From: Microbacterium azadirachtae
GTDB taxonomy: Bacteria; Actinomycetota; Actinomycetes; Actinomycetales; Microbacteriaceae
Assembly (NCBI RefSeq): GCF_000956505.1
Contig: NZ_JYIX01000024.1
Location: 1-64,000 of the forward strand
Direction: 5' to 3'
DNA: 64,000 nucleotides
The position numbers were made by a program, and so were the translations under genes. Positions 50,175-58,889 of this stretch are shown piece after piece. Position 1 is the first letter of the stretch; each line of letters begins with the position of its first letter. The notes beneath the pieces are model-generated. The model was not told the DNA's origin. It searched no databases and worked only from the letters and a program-made list of their open reading frames with translations.

Positions 50175-51488
50175 CTACTTCTTCTGCGGCGCGAACGGGG
50201 TGCCGAGCTCCTGCGCGAGGGATTGGAAGATCCGGGTCGCGGGGGAGCTGCAGGGCAGATCCGTCGGGTTGTCGGTCAAGGTCCTGGCATCGCTCGGGCA
50301 GTCGCCCGAGGGGATGTCGCTGTTGACCATCGTGATGATCGTGGTGTCGTCCTTGGTGCTGTAGAACATCGAGGTGTTGTAGCCGGGCAGCTCGCCGGCG
50401 TGGCCGACCCAGCCGTTCTGGCAGCCCCAGCCGATGCCGTACCCGCCGTTGCCCGGCCCGTTGAATTCCCGGAACGACGTGAGCCGCTCGATCTGGTCCT
50501 TCGCCGGCACGAGCCCCGCGCCGGTCGCCTCCGCCCGTCCGAACTTCAGCAGGTCCGGTGCGCTCGAGATCAGCTCACCGGCGGTCCAGCCCCAGGAGGG
50601 GTTCCAGTTCGTCGTGTTCGCCGGGTTCTCCGGGGTGCCATGCCCGCCCTGCAGGGTGAATCCCTGCGCGTGCGGATCCGGGAACGCGGCGGATCCGGCC
50701 GGGAAGATCGTGTGCGTGAGGCCGAGCGGGGTGAGGATCTTCTCCGCCAGCACGTCCTGGTAGCTCTTGCCCGTCACCTTCTCGATCACGAATCCCAGCA
50801 GGATCGTGTTGGTGTTCGAGTAGTCGAACGCGGTTCCTGGCGCGAAGTCCTGCGGCTTCAGACCCAGGCCGGCCTTGAGCAGCTCTTCGGGCTTCCACAC
50901 CCGGTCGGGCTCGGAGAAGAAGATCTTCTGCCAGGCGGGATCCTTCGTGTAGCTCGTCACCGAGCTGCTCATGTCCGCGAGCATGCGGATCGTGACCTCG
51001 TCGCCGCGCGGCACGCCGTCCACGTACTTCGAGATCTTGTCGTCGAGGCTCAGCTTGCCCTCGGCCGCGAGCTGCAGGGTCAGGGTTCCGGTGAAGGGCT
51101 TCGTGATGGATCCGACGCGCTGGTAGATGTCGGTCGTCATCGGGGCGCCGGTGGATGGATCCGCCACGCCGTAGGCCTTGAAGAACAGCCCCTTCGGCGA
51201 CTGCACGGCCACGATCGCGCCCTTCGCCGATGTCTGGGCGAAGGCGGCCTGCGCGGTCTTGTCGATGGTCGCGGTCAGGTCGTCGGGAAGTGCCGAGGTC
51301 GGCAGATCCGCGGTTCGCGTCACGACGGCCGAGGGGTCGGCGACGCACGTCGAGACCGCGGGCACCGCGGATGACGGGGTTCCGGTGCCCGTCGAGGTGG
51401 GGCCGGTCGAGGGTTGCGCCGAGCAGCCGGCGAGGACGAGCAGGGCGGCCGCGAGCGCGATCGGCCTCGCGAGACGAGCGGTGACCAT
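50175..51488 (-). CDS. serine hydrolase lipoprotein (class C beta-lactamase/DD-peptidase fold), copy 1
   Basis: 437 residues from ATG 51488 (SD AGGAG). Lipobox VLAGC near residue 22. Active-site SxxK as SITK in QRVGSITKPFTG, Tyr motif YSN in FDYSNTNTILLG, and HAG in WVGHAGELPGYN in the place of KTG. Anchored outside the membrane. May be a D-alanyl peptidase or esterase rather than a true beta-lactamase. Divergent from two paralogues. Confidence 0.9.
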   Translation of the reverse strand: MVTARLARPIALAAALLVLAGCSAQPSTGPTSTGTGTPSSAVPAVSTCVADPSAVVTRTADLPTSALPDDLTATIDKTAQAAFAQTSAKGAIVAVQSPKGLFFKAYGVADPSTGAPMTTDIYQRVGSITKPFTGTLTLQLAAEGKLSLDDKISKYVDGVPRGDEVTIRMLADMSSSVTSYTKDPAWQKIFFSEPDRVWKPEELLKAGLGLKPQDFAPGTAFDYSNTNTILLGFVIEKVTGKSYQDVLAEKILTPLGLTHTIFPAGSAAFPDPHAQGFTLQGGHGTPENPANTTNWNPSWGWTAGELISSAPDLLKFGRAEATGAGLVPAKDQIERLTSFREFNGPGNGGYGIGWGCQNGWVGHAGELPGYNTSMFYSTKDDTTIITMVNSDIPSGDCPSDARTLTDNPTDLPCSSPATRIFQSLAQELGTPFAPQKK

Positions 51489-51687
51489 GGCGGAGCTCCT
51501 TCAGGCGGATCAGTCCTTCCCCATAGGAGACTCTGGCACCCGCGGAGTCCGGGAGGAATAGACGTAGGCCCATTCCGGCCCGCGCCCGGCCCCGGGAGAC
51601 TGGTGAGCGCATGGGGATGCTCGAGGGGGGATCGGGGGTCGGATCCGCACATGCGGTGTTCCGGGGTGTGCGACGAGGAGGCTCGCG

Positions 51688-52929
51688 ATGATGGCGGAGA
51701 CCGGGGTGCGACGGGGCGCGGCGGCAGCCGCCCTCCTGGCGATCGGACTGATCGTGTCGGGATGTGCGAGCGGCGGCGCTTCGGGAGCCGCCGCGTCTCC
51801 GTCCGCATCGGCGGGCACCGCGGCCACGGGCCTCGTGACCACGGACGCCGGCGCCCTGCGCGCGCAGTTCGATGCGCTCGCGACCGAGCTCGGCGTGCCG
51901 GGCGCGGCCATGCTCGTGCGCACGCCGCAGGGCGAGGTCACGGCGACCTACGGCGTGACCCAGCTGCGCGGTTCCACGCCCGTCTCCCTGGACGACCACT
52001 TCCGGATCGGATCCAACACGAAGACGATGACCGGAACCGTCGTCCTGCAGCTCGTGCAGGAGGGGAGGATCGCGCTCACCGACAAGGTCGCGAAGTACCG
52101 CCCTGACGTGCCGAACGGCGGCAGCATCACGATCGAGCAGCTGCTCACGATGCGCAGCGGACTGGCGAACTACACGACGACGCTCGAGCTCAACCGGGCG
52201 CTGGACACGCAGCCGCAGCGCGCCTGGAACCCGGAGGAGCTCGTGGCCATGGGCCTCGCCGAGCCGCCGACCTTCGCCCCCGGCGACGGCTGGAACTACT
52301 CCAACACCAACACCGTGCTGCTCGGCCTCATCGCGGAGCAGCTCGAGCACAAGCCGCTCGCGCAGATCTTCCGGGAGCGGCTGTTCGAGCCGCTCGGCCT
52401 GCGCGAGACGTCGTACCCCGACATCGCGGACGCCTCGCTGCCGGAGCCCTACTCGCATGGCTACATGTACTCGACGAACGTCGACACCATGGAGTCGAAC
52501 GTGCTGCCGCCCGATCAGCTCGCCCAGGCGACGGCCGGCACGTTGCTGCCGAGCGACTCCACGAACCTCAACCCGTCGTGGGCGGGCGCCGCCGGCGCCG
52601 GCATCTCGACGATCCGCGACCTCGCGCACTGGGTCGAGGCGCTCGGATCCGGCGCCCTGCTCGGACCGACCCTGCAGAAGGAGCGCCTCGCGAGCGTGCA
52701 GCCGGTCCCGGTCCCGCTGCCCGACCCGAAGTACGGCTGGGGGATCGCGAAGATCGGCCCGCTCTACGGTCACACCGGGGAACTGCCCGGCTACAACTCG
52801 TTCATGGGGTACGACCCCGTGCAGAAGGTGACGATCGTCGTCTGGACGAACCTCGCCCCCGCCGCCGACGGGCGCCCGCCTGCCGCCACGATCGCCACCT
52901 CGCTCATGAAGAGCATCTACGGAGGTTGA
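51688..52929 (+). CDS. serine hydrolase lipoprotein, copy 2
   Basis: 413 residues from ATG 51688; the next codon is also ATG. Lipobox VSGC. Catalytic SNTK in FRIGSNTKTMTG, YSN in WNYSNTNTVLLG, HTG in YGHTGELPGYN. Same architecture as the neighbours at 50175 and 52931, clearly paralogous. Divergent from copy 1 (200 bp apart) and one base before copy 3, with which it forms an operon. Confidence 0.9.
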   Translation: MMAETGVRRGAAAAALLAIGLIVSGCASGGASGAAASPSASAGTAATGLVTTDAGALRAQFDALATELGVPGAAMLVRTPQGEVTATYGVTQLRGSTPVSLDDHFRIGSNTKTMTGTVVLQLVQEGRIALTDKVAKYRPDVPNGGSITIEQLLTMRSGLANYTTTLELNRALDTQPQRAWNPEELVAMGLAEPPTFAPGDGWNYSNTNTVLLGLIAEQLEHKPLAQIFRERLFEPLGLRETSYPDIADASLPEPYSHGYMYSTNVDTMESNVLPPDQLAQATAGTLLPSDSTNLNPSWAGAAGAGISTIRDLAHWVEALGSGALLGPTLQKERLASVQPVPVPLPDPKYGWGIAKIGPLYGHTGELPGYNSFMGYDPVQKVTIVVWTNLAPAADGRPPAATIATSLMKSIYGG

Positions 52930-52930
52930 G

Positions 52931-54268
52931 ATGATGCCGTCCCCCCGCCGCGCTCCGCGCGATTCCCGCCGCACAGGGCGCGACCTGCGCCGCGCCCTGG
53001 CGCTCGCCGCCGTCGCCGGAGCGCTCGTCCTGGCCGGCTGCTCCGGTCCCTCCACCGCGTCGTCGCGCACGCCCTCGCCGTCAGCGACCCCGACCACCAC
53101 GGCGGCGGCCGCGTGCGTCGCGGATCCGGCCAAGACCATCACCGCGAAGCCCGGCGCGAAGACGATGTCCGCGTTGTCCGCGGAGACGGTCGCCACGCTC
53201 GACGCCGCCGCGGCCAAGGCATTCGCCCTGGGCGCTTCTCCGGGCGCGGTCGTCGGCGTGCGCACGCCCGAGGGCACCTGGACGAAGGCCTACGGATCCG
53301 CGGATCCGGCCGCGGGCACCCCGATGCAGGTGGGCATGCACACCCGCATCGCGTCGCTCACCAAGATGTACACCGCGACGATCGTGCTGCAGCTGGCCCA
53401 TGAGGGCAAGCTCGCGCTCGCCGACACCATCGCGAAGTACGTGGACGGGATCCCGAACGGTGACAAGATCACGCTCACCCAACTGGCCGACATGACCAGC
53501 GGCGTCGCGAGCTACACGATGAACGAGAAGCTCCTGCAGAAGTACTTCGCGGATCCGACCGCGGTCTACACGCCGGAGGAGGTCATCGAGGCGGGCGCCG
53601 CCGTGTCGCCCCTGTTCCCGCCGGGGGAGAGCTTCGCGTACTCGAACACGAACACGGTTCTGCTCGGGAAGGTGATCGAGAAGGTCACGGGCCAGGACAT
53701 CGGCCAGGTCATGCAGGAGCGGATCTTCGACCCGCTGCACCTGACGAACACGTCGTGGCCCGGCACTTCTGCCGCGCTGCCCGAGCCGTACGCGCACGGC
53801 TACACGCTGAACGGCAACACCGCGACCCCTGACGCGCCGACCGACTCCACGGACTGGAACCCGTCGTGGAGCTTCACCGCCGGCGAGATCATCTCCGACA
53901 TCGACGATCTGCTGACGATGGGCCGCGCCCTCGGCACCGGACAGGGGCTGGTCGACGCGAAGACGCAGGCCCTGCGGCTGACGTCGTTCTCGCCGATCGG
54001 CTACGGCTTCGGGCTGAGCTGCTCGCAGGGGTGGGTCGGGCACACCGGCGACCTCTCCGGCTACAACACCTCGCTCTTCTACGACACGGCGACGGACACC
54101 ACGGTCGCGGTGCAGACCAACAGCGACATCGCGTCGGGCGGGTGCACGACATCCCCCACGCTCACCGACGATCCGGGCGACGCGATCTGTCAGACGCCCG
54201 CGGTGCGCCTCCTCGTCGCCCTCACCGCAGAGCTGGGGACGGCGTACACGCCGCCGCCGCGGAAGTAG
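52931..54268 (+). CDS. serine hydrolase lipoprotein, copy 3
   Basis: 445 residues from ATG 52931; the preceding gene ends one base before. Basic N terminus, lipobox LAGC, Thr/Ser-rich linker. Catalytic SLTK in RIASLTKMYTA, YSN in FAYSNTNTVLLG, HTG in WVGHTGDLSGYN. Closer to copy 1 than to copy 2 in the C-terminal third (shared GCxxxWVGH and Cys-containing PSxxCxTxP end), so it looks like a duplicate of copy 1. Confidence 0.9.
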   Translation: MMPSPRRAPRDSRRTGRDLRRALALAAVAGALVLAGCSGPSTASSRTPSPSATPTTTAAAACVADPAKTITAKPGAKTMSALSAETVATLDAAAAKAFALGASPGAVVGVRTPEGTWTKAYGSADPAAGTPMQVGMHTRIASLTKMYTATIVLQLAHEGKLALADTIAKYVDGIPNGDKITLTQLADMTSGVASYTMNEKLLQKYFADPTAVYTPEEVIEAGAAVSPLFPPGESFAYSNTNTVLLGKVIEKVTGQDIGQVMQERIFDPLHLTNTSWPGTSAALPEPYAHGYTLNGNTATPDAPTDSTDWNPSWSFTAGEIISDIDDLLTMGRALGTGQGLVDAKTQALRLTSFSPIGYGFGLSCSQGWVGHTGDLSGYNTSLFYDTATDTTVAVQTNSDIASGGCTTSPTLTDDPGDAICQTPAVRLLVALTAELGTAYTPPPRK

Positions 54269-54316
54269 GGCATCGGCGGGTGCGGACCCCGCTCCCGGGC
54301 CGGTCCATGCGTCGGT

Positions 54317-54982
54317 TCAGCGGTACTCCTCCGCCACGGACGCCAGGAAGCGCAGGACCGCGAGCACCCTGCGGTGGTCTTCCCCGTCGACGGCAAGCCC
54401 CAGGGCGGTGTAGATGTGCGAGGTGTGCTGCACGACCGCCTTCTCGGAGAGGAACAGCTCCGTCGCGATCCGCGCATTGCTGCGCCCCTCCGCCATGAGC
54501 GAGAGCACCTCGAGCTGGCGCGGGGTGAGCGATCCGACCGCCCCGCTCGCGCGGCTCGCGCGCGTGACCAGCACGGCGACGACCTCGGGATCCAGGGCCG
54601 TGCCGCCGGCGGCGACGCGGCGCAGGTCCGCGGTGAACGTGGTGACGTCGGCGATGCGCTGCTTGAGCAGATAGCCGAAGCCGCCGCCGTTCTGATCGAG
54701 CAGCTCGGTCGCGTAGCGGCGCTGCACGTACTGCGAGAGCACGACGACCGGGATCCCGGGATGCGTCTCGCGGATCCGGAGCGCGGCGATCAGCCCCTCG
54801 TCGGTGTGGGTCGGAGGCATCCTGATGTCGGTGATGACCAGCTCAGGCTCGAGCAGATCCACCTGCTCGAGCAGAGCCTCGGCGTCGCCGATGGCCGCCA
54901 CGACCTCGAAACCGTCCTGTGCGAGCAGATGCCGCAGGCCCTCGCGCAGCAGCACCTCGTCCTCGCCGATGATCACGCGCAT
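54317..54982 (-). CDS. NarL/LuxR-family response regulator
   Basis: 221 residues. Receiver domain with acidic pocket GEDE (7-9) and phospho-acceptor D52 in LVITDIRMPP. C-terminal LuxR HTH SLTPRQLEVLSLMAEGRSNARIATELFLSEKAVVQHTSHIYTALGL. Its start overlaps the sensor kinase gene by 10 bases, so the two are made together. Confidence 0.95.
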   Translation of the reverse strand: MRVIIGEDEVLLREGLRHLLAQDGFEVVAAIGDAEALLEQVDLLEPELVITDIRMPPTHTDEGLIAALRIRETHPGIPVVVLSQYVQRRYATELLDQNGGGFGYLLKQRIADVTTFTADLRRVAAGGTALDPEVVAVLVTRASRASGAVGSLTPRQLEVLSLMAEGRSNARIATELFLSEKAVVQHTSHIYTALGLAVDGEDHRRVLAVLRFLASVAEEYR

Positions 54983-56736
54983 GGCAGCTCCACCCTCACC
55001 TCGGTGCCGTGTCCCGGATCCGATCTCATCCGCAGGCTTCCGCCCAGGGCGTCGACGCGGTCGAGCAGGCCGTGCAGGCCCGCACCGCGGTCGACACTCG
55101 CCCCGCGGTCGAGACTCGCCCCGCCCACCCCGTTGTCGCGGACGACGATGTGCAGCCGTCCCGCCTCGGCGTGCAGGGTGACGCGCACCCAGGACGCCTT
55201 CGAGTGCTTGACGGTGTTCGTCAGGGCCTCGGCGATGATGAAGTACGCGGTGTGGGCCGTGGTGGACGAGATCGCCGCATCCTCGACGTCGGTCTCGAGG
55301 GATGCCGGGATCGCCAGCCGATCGACGAGGTCCTCCGCGGCGGCGGTGAGCCCGCGTTCGGTGAGCGTGACCGGCAGCACATTGTGCACGAGGCGGCGGA
55401 GGTCAGCCGCGGCCTCGTCGATGCCGTGCCGCAGTCGCGCCGAGGCCTCGCTGGTGTCCGCGCTCGCGTCGGGCGCGTTGGCGATGGTCTGCGCGGCGAG
55501 GGCCAGCAGCACGAGTTGCACCTGGATGCCGTCGTGCAGGTCCTGCGCGATGCGCGAGCGCTCCCGGTCGGCGGTCTCGACGAGGCGGATCCGCGACTGC
55601 GTGAGCGCGTCGTTGCTCGCGAGCAGCTCTGCGGTGAGGCGCTCGCGGTCGATCGCGATCGCGAGGACGTCGCCCGCGCGCCGCACCGGCGCCGGATCCG
55701 CGGTCATCCGGGTGTCATAGACGATCGCGCCCACGAGTCGTGAGTCGACGCGGATCTCGCACCAGCCGCGGTCGGGTCCGCGCTGGGCGGGGTCGACCGG
55801 TCCGCCGCTCTCGTCGACGTACTCGTCGCGCTCCGGCGACCAGTAGACGACCCGCAGCGAGTCGTCGCCCAGCGTGCCGGCCAGCGCGCGGGCGACGGCA
55901 GGACCGCCGGCGCCGGTGATGCCGAGCCAGGCGCTCAGCGGCTCCAGTGCTCCGGTGCGGCGGAATCCGCCGAGCAGCACCCCGATCAGGAACGCGACGG
56001 GGATGGCCGCGGAGACGATGAGCTGGGTCACCCCGCCGAGCGACGGATCCCACCCGAGCGCGCCGACGATCGTGGGCGCGAAGGCGAGCAGCAGCACGGC
56101 GACGATCCCGTAGCCGAACAGGGGCAGCAGCACGCGCCGGTGGCCGGGATCGGCGACGACGAGACGGCGGACCAGCACGATCGCGGTGAGCACCATGACG
56201 GTGATCCCGAGGGTCTTCTGCACCGCGGCGACCGCCGGGATGGCACCCGGGGTCGTCCCGGAGAGCACGACGAGGACGAGCTGGGACACGGGGCAGGCCA
56301 CCCAGCCCAGCACGACGGTGGTGATCGAAAGTCGGCCGCGCAGGCGCCCGGACGGGAACGCGTGCAGCAGATGCATGGTCATCGCAAGCGGGCTCGTCGC
56401 GAAGATCGCGCTCAGCACCGAGAGCGCGTCGACCCCGAGGTTCACGAGCCCGGCGAGGAACAGGGCGATCCCGCCGACCACGAGCAGCAGGCCCGTGTTG
56501 TTGTGCGGGCGACGCCACCACGCGAGCAGGCCCGCGGCGACCCAGATCCAGAAGACGCCGGTGAACAGCGCGACGACCCAGAGGGTGTCGGGAGTGCGCA
56601 GCCCGATCCCGAGCTCGACCACGCCCAGCAGGAGCGCGAACGCCGCGATCATGACGAGCGCGGTGGGCAGCGGGCGCTCCGAGCCGCGGCGCGGACGCGC
56701 GGCGGAAGACAGGTCGACGGTTCCCGGATCCGCCAT
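54973..56736 (-). CDS. sensor histidine kinase (HisKA_3 type), membrane-bound
   Basis: 587 residues from ATG 56736 with the SD AGGAGAGG; the open frame goes on to 57219 but through repeats without a ribosome site. About eight to nine TM helices in the first half, then a GAF-like linker, HisKA_3 dimerisation helix DRERSRIAQDLHDGIQVQL with phospho-acceptor H401, and an ATPase domain with DNGVGG. Signals to the response regulator encoded next. The stimulus is unknown; the adjacent cell-envelope hydrolases hint at envelope sensing. Confidence 0.93.
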   Translation of the reverse strand: MADPGTVDLSSAARPRRGSERPLPTALVMIAAFALLLGVVELGIGLRTPDTLWVVALFTGVFWIWVAAGLLAWWRRPHNNTGLLLVVGGIALFLAGLVNLGVDALSVLSAIFATSPLAMTMHLLHAFPSGRLRGRLSITTVVLGWVACPVSQLVLVVLSGTTPGAIPAVAAVQKTLGITVMVLTAIVLVRRLVVADPGHRRVLLPLFGYGIVAVLLLAFAPTIVGALGWDPSLGGVTQLIVSAAIPVAFLIGVLLGGFRRTGALEPLSAWLGITGAGGPAVARALAGTLGDDSLRVVYWSPERDEYVDESGGPVDPAQRGPDRGWCEIRVDSRLVGAIVYDTRMTADPAPVRRAGDVLAIAIDRERLTAELLASNDALTQSRIRLVETADRERSRIAQDLHDGIQVQLVLLALAAQTIANAPDASADTSEASARLRHGIDEAAADLRRLVHNVLPVTLTERGLTAAAEDLVDRLAIPASLETDVEDAAISSTTAHTAYFIIAEALTNTVKHSKASWVRVTLHAEAGRLHIVVRDNGVGGASLDRGASVDRGAGLHGLLDRVDALGGSLRMRSDPGHGTEVRVELPCA

Positions 56737-56746
56737 CGCCTCTCCT

Positions 56747-56797
56747 CTTCGCCCCTCGCGACGCTTCGCCCCTCGCGACGCTTCGCTCTTCGCGATG
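56747..56797. repeat. three tandem 17-bp repeats in the kinase leader
   Basis: CTTCGCCCCTCGCGACG at 56747-56763 and 56764-56780 (identical), and a variant at 56781-56797. They begin where the SD region of the kinase gene ends, so they form its 5' untranslated leader. Confidence 0.75.
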
Positions 56798-56926
56798 CGC
56801 ACACCCCATGATGTCGCGCCGCAGGGACGGTGACCATGGGCTTGAGTCCCGTGCCGGGGGCGGTGCTCCGGCTTTGCCCGCGGGGATCCTGCTGTGTGGG
56901 GCTGCTGTGGGGGCTCGCGCAACGTC

Positions 56927-57009
56927 GAGGCCCCCTCGCAGGGTCCGCGCCCCCTCGTAGGGTTGCTTCTCAGAGGGGGTGCGGGTCGCCAGAGGGGGCG
57001 CGGACGTAG
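56927..57009. repeat. GC-rich palindromic intergenic repeat, copy 2
   Basis: Contains CCCCCTCGCAGGGTCCGCGC, CCCCCTCGTAGGGTTGCTTC, AGAGGGGGTGCGGGTCGCC and AGAGGGGGCGCGGACG in order, i.e. two CCCCCTCGY arms and two AGAGGGGG arms that can pair. Same plan as at 50054-50137 and 57048-57130. The 442-bp gap 56737-57178 holds these repeats and no gene. Confidence 0.75.
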
Positions 57010-57047
57010 GGGGAACGGATCCGGCCGGCGCTCGCCGCCAAGTATCA

Positions 57048-57130
57048 ACGCCCCCTCGCGGTGTCGGGGCCCCCTCGCAGAGTCGCTTCTGAGAGGGGGC
57101 GTGGGTCGCCAGAGGGGGCGCCGACGCCAA
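57048..57130. repeat. GC-rich palindromic intergenic repeat, copy 3
   Basis: Same order as copy 2: GCCCCCTCGCGGTGTC, GCCCCCTCGCAGAGTCGC, TTCTGAGAGGGGGCGTG, GGTCGCCAGAGGGGGCGCC. Copies 2 and 3 share the string GGGTCGCCAGAGGGGGCG exactly and are 38 bp apart, so they look like a tandem pair. Confidence 0.75.
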
Positions 57131-57178
57131 GCCCGCGCAGCAACCAAGCCCGCCCCGCAACCAGGCAGCACGCCGTGC

Positions 57179-58141
57179 TCAGGCGAAGCGGACGATCTGC
57201 TGGATCCGGGTTCGCACATCGAACAGCTCGGTGCCGCCGATCGTCCGGGATCCGGGCACGCCGGACCGCAGCAGCGTGCGGAGGGTGCTGCGGCGCGCGA
57301 CCACCACGGTCGTGCCGCGGATCGCGCCGAGGGGCGTGGCCGCCTGCGCCAGGTCGTCGTCGGGGAGCACCAGGATCGCCCCGCCGAAGCGCACCCGCGC
57401 CGAGCGTGCGACCGTGCGCACCTGCGTCACCAGCGCCGTGATCGGGGCGCGGGGCCCGGCACCGGAGCTGATGACCTCACCGCCGCGGAAGCGCGCGATC
57501 TCGCCGAAGTCGGCCGACATCACGCCGTACAGCCCGGACGGCCCGAGCACGATGTGGTCGAGCGTGTCGGGGGGCGCCGGGACCGAAGCGCCGCCGAGGG
57601 CGGCAGGAGCGCCGAAGCCGGCCGGCGTGCCAGGCACTGCCACGTCGTGCCAGGCGGTGAAGCCCATGCCCAGATCGGCGACGGAGCGGGCGGTGTGCTC
57701 CTCGGCGAGGGCGTGCGCGAGGACTCGCCGCAGCTCGCGGGGAATCGTGCGCACGAACGCGGGGTCGTATGGATCCGGCACGTCCGATCCGGCCCACGCG
57801 TGCACCTGCGCGACGTAGTGACGCCGCCGGCTCGCGCCGGCCTCGCCGTAGGCCTTCGCACGCGGGCGGGTATCGGTGCGTGCGGCCGGCGCTCGCCAGC
57901 CGTCCCACGCGACCTCGTCATCGGAGAACCCGTGCCCGCGGTCGTAGACGGCGCGGAGCTCTGGTGTGCCGACGAGCTCCCAGGCGCGCTGCACCTGGAT
58001 GAACACGGTCGCATCGCCGCCCGTATCGGGGTGCGTGCGGCGCAGCTGCAGCCGGTAGGCGCGGCGCAGCTCCTCGTCGTCGATGGTCGCGACGACGCCG
58101 AGCACCTCGTACGCGGACGCGGAGAGCGGGCTGTCGAACAT
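57179..58141 (-). CDS. J-domain protein with NERD-like C-terminal region
   Basis: 320 residues from ATG 58141 (SD GAGGGCG). N-terminal J domain SAYEVLGVVATIDDEELRRAYRLQLRRTHPDTGG with the Hsp70-stimulating HPD and AYxxLRRxxHPD spacing, ending YDRGHGF. After a basic linker, the C-terminal half (PDTLDHIVLGPSGLYGVMSADFGE ... VRTVARSARVRFGGAILVLPDDDLAQA) resembles the NERD nuclease-like fold, but the catalytic Lys of the DHxxxxPxGxxxxExK pattern is not clearly kept. Not a full DnaJ (no Cys-rich repeats). Confidence 0.8.
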   Translation of the reverse strand: MFDSPLSASAYEVLGVVATIDDEELRRAYRLQLRRTHPDTGGDATVFIQVQRAWELVGTPELRAVYDRGHGFSDDEVAWDGWRAPAARTDTRPRAKAYGEAGASRRRHYVAQVHAWAGSDVPDPYDPAFVRTIPRELRRVLAHALAEEHTARSVADLGMGFTAWHDVAVPGTPAGFGAPAALGGASVPAPPDTLDHIVLGPSGLYGVMSADFGEIARFRGGEVISSGAGPRAPITALVTQVRTVARSARVRFGGAILVLPDDDLAQAATPLGAIRGTTVVVARRSTLRTLLRSGVPGSRTIGGTELFDVRTRIQQIVRFA

Positions 58142-58246
58142 CGCCCTCCTCGGGTGGTCTGCGGCGGCGGAACAGCGCAGTACAGGCTATCCGGTCCGAT
58201 GTCGGAGGCCGCTCGTAGGCTCGGGATGACGACGAGAGGATCCCCC

Positions 58247-58786
58247 ATGGCGATGATCGACCCCGCTACTCCGACCGGCTACACGACCGTCGCGCCCTGG
58301 GTGGTGACCGACGACACCGGCGCTCTGCTCGACTTCATCGCGGGCGCCTTCGAGGGCGAGGAGCTCGCCCGGGTGCAGACCGCGGACGGCTCGATCGGCC
58401 ACGGTGAGATCCGTGTCGGTGACACCGTGGTACTGGCCTTCGACCGGCGCCAGGACTGGCCGGCGATGCCGAGCCTGCTGCGCGTCTGGGTGGCCGACGC
58501 CGATGCCGCCTTCGCGCGAGCGCTGGACCGCGGCGCGACGGTCGTGACCGAACTCGGCGACAACGCCTTCGGTCAGCGCGGCGGGCGTGTGAAGGATCCG
58601 TTCGGCAACATCTGGTGGGTGACGGCCCAGGTCGAGGACGTGCCGGAGGATGTCATGTGGCAGCGCCTGCAGGAGCCGCGTTACGCCGAGAACATGCGGT
58701 ACGCGCAGGAATCGCTCGACGCGGCGCTGACAGGGGCCGCATCGAACTGGAGCAGCGCGCCGCTGCGTTCCGACGACGCCCGCTGA
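58247..58786 (+). CDS. VOC/glyoxalase-fold protein (PhnB-like)
   Basis: 179 residues from ATG 58247 (SD GAGAGGA). TTVAPWVVTDDTGALLDFIAGAFEGEELAR, GSIGHGEIRVGDTVVLAFD, DADAAFARALDRGATVVTELGDNAFGQRGGRVKDPFGNIWWVTAQVEDV follow the PhnB-type VOC pattern. Metal or substrate unknown. Confidence 0.88.
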   Translation: MAMIDPATPTGYTTVAPWVVTDDTGALLDFIAGAFEGEELARVQTADGSIGHGEIRVGDTVVLAFDRRQDWPAMPSLLRVWVADADAAFARALDRGATVVTELGDNAFGQRGGRVKDPFGNIWWVTAQVEDVPEDVMWQRLQEPRYAENMRYAQESLDAALTGAASNWSSAPLRSDDAR

Positions 58787-58889
58787 ACACGGCACCGCGC
58801 GGGCAGGCGGGCCGGGTCGAGCGCAGGGGCCGCACGTCCGGTTGGGCCGCACGGCCGATCCGGACGCCCCAGCCGGGTACCATTCCCGG

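Noticed and set aside
56737..57219. N-terminal extension of the histidine kinase upstream of 56736
   Set aside because: It would translate the tandem and palindromic repeats, has no SD, and overlaps the end of the J-domain gene; ATG 56736 has a strong SD.
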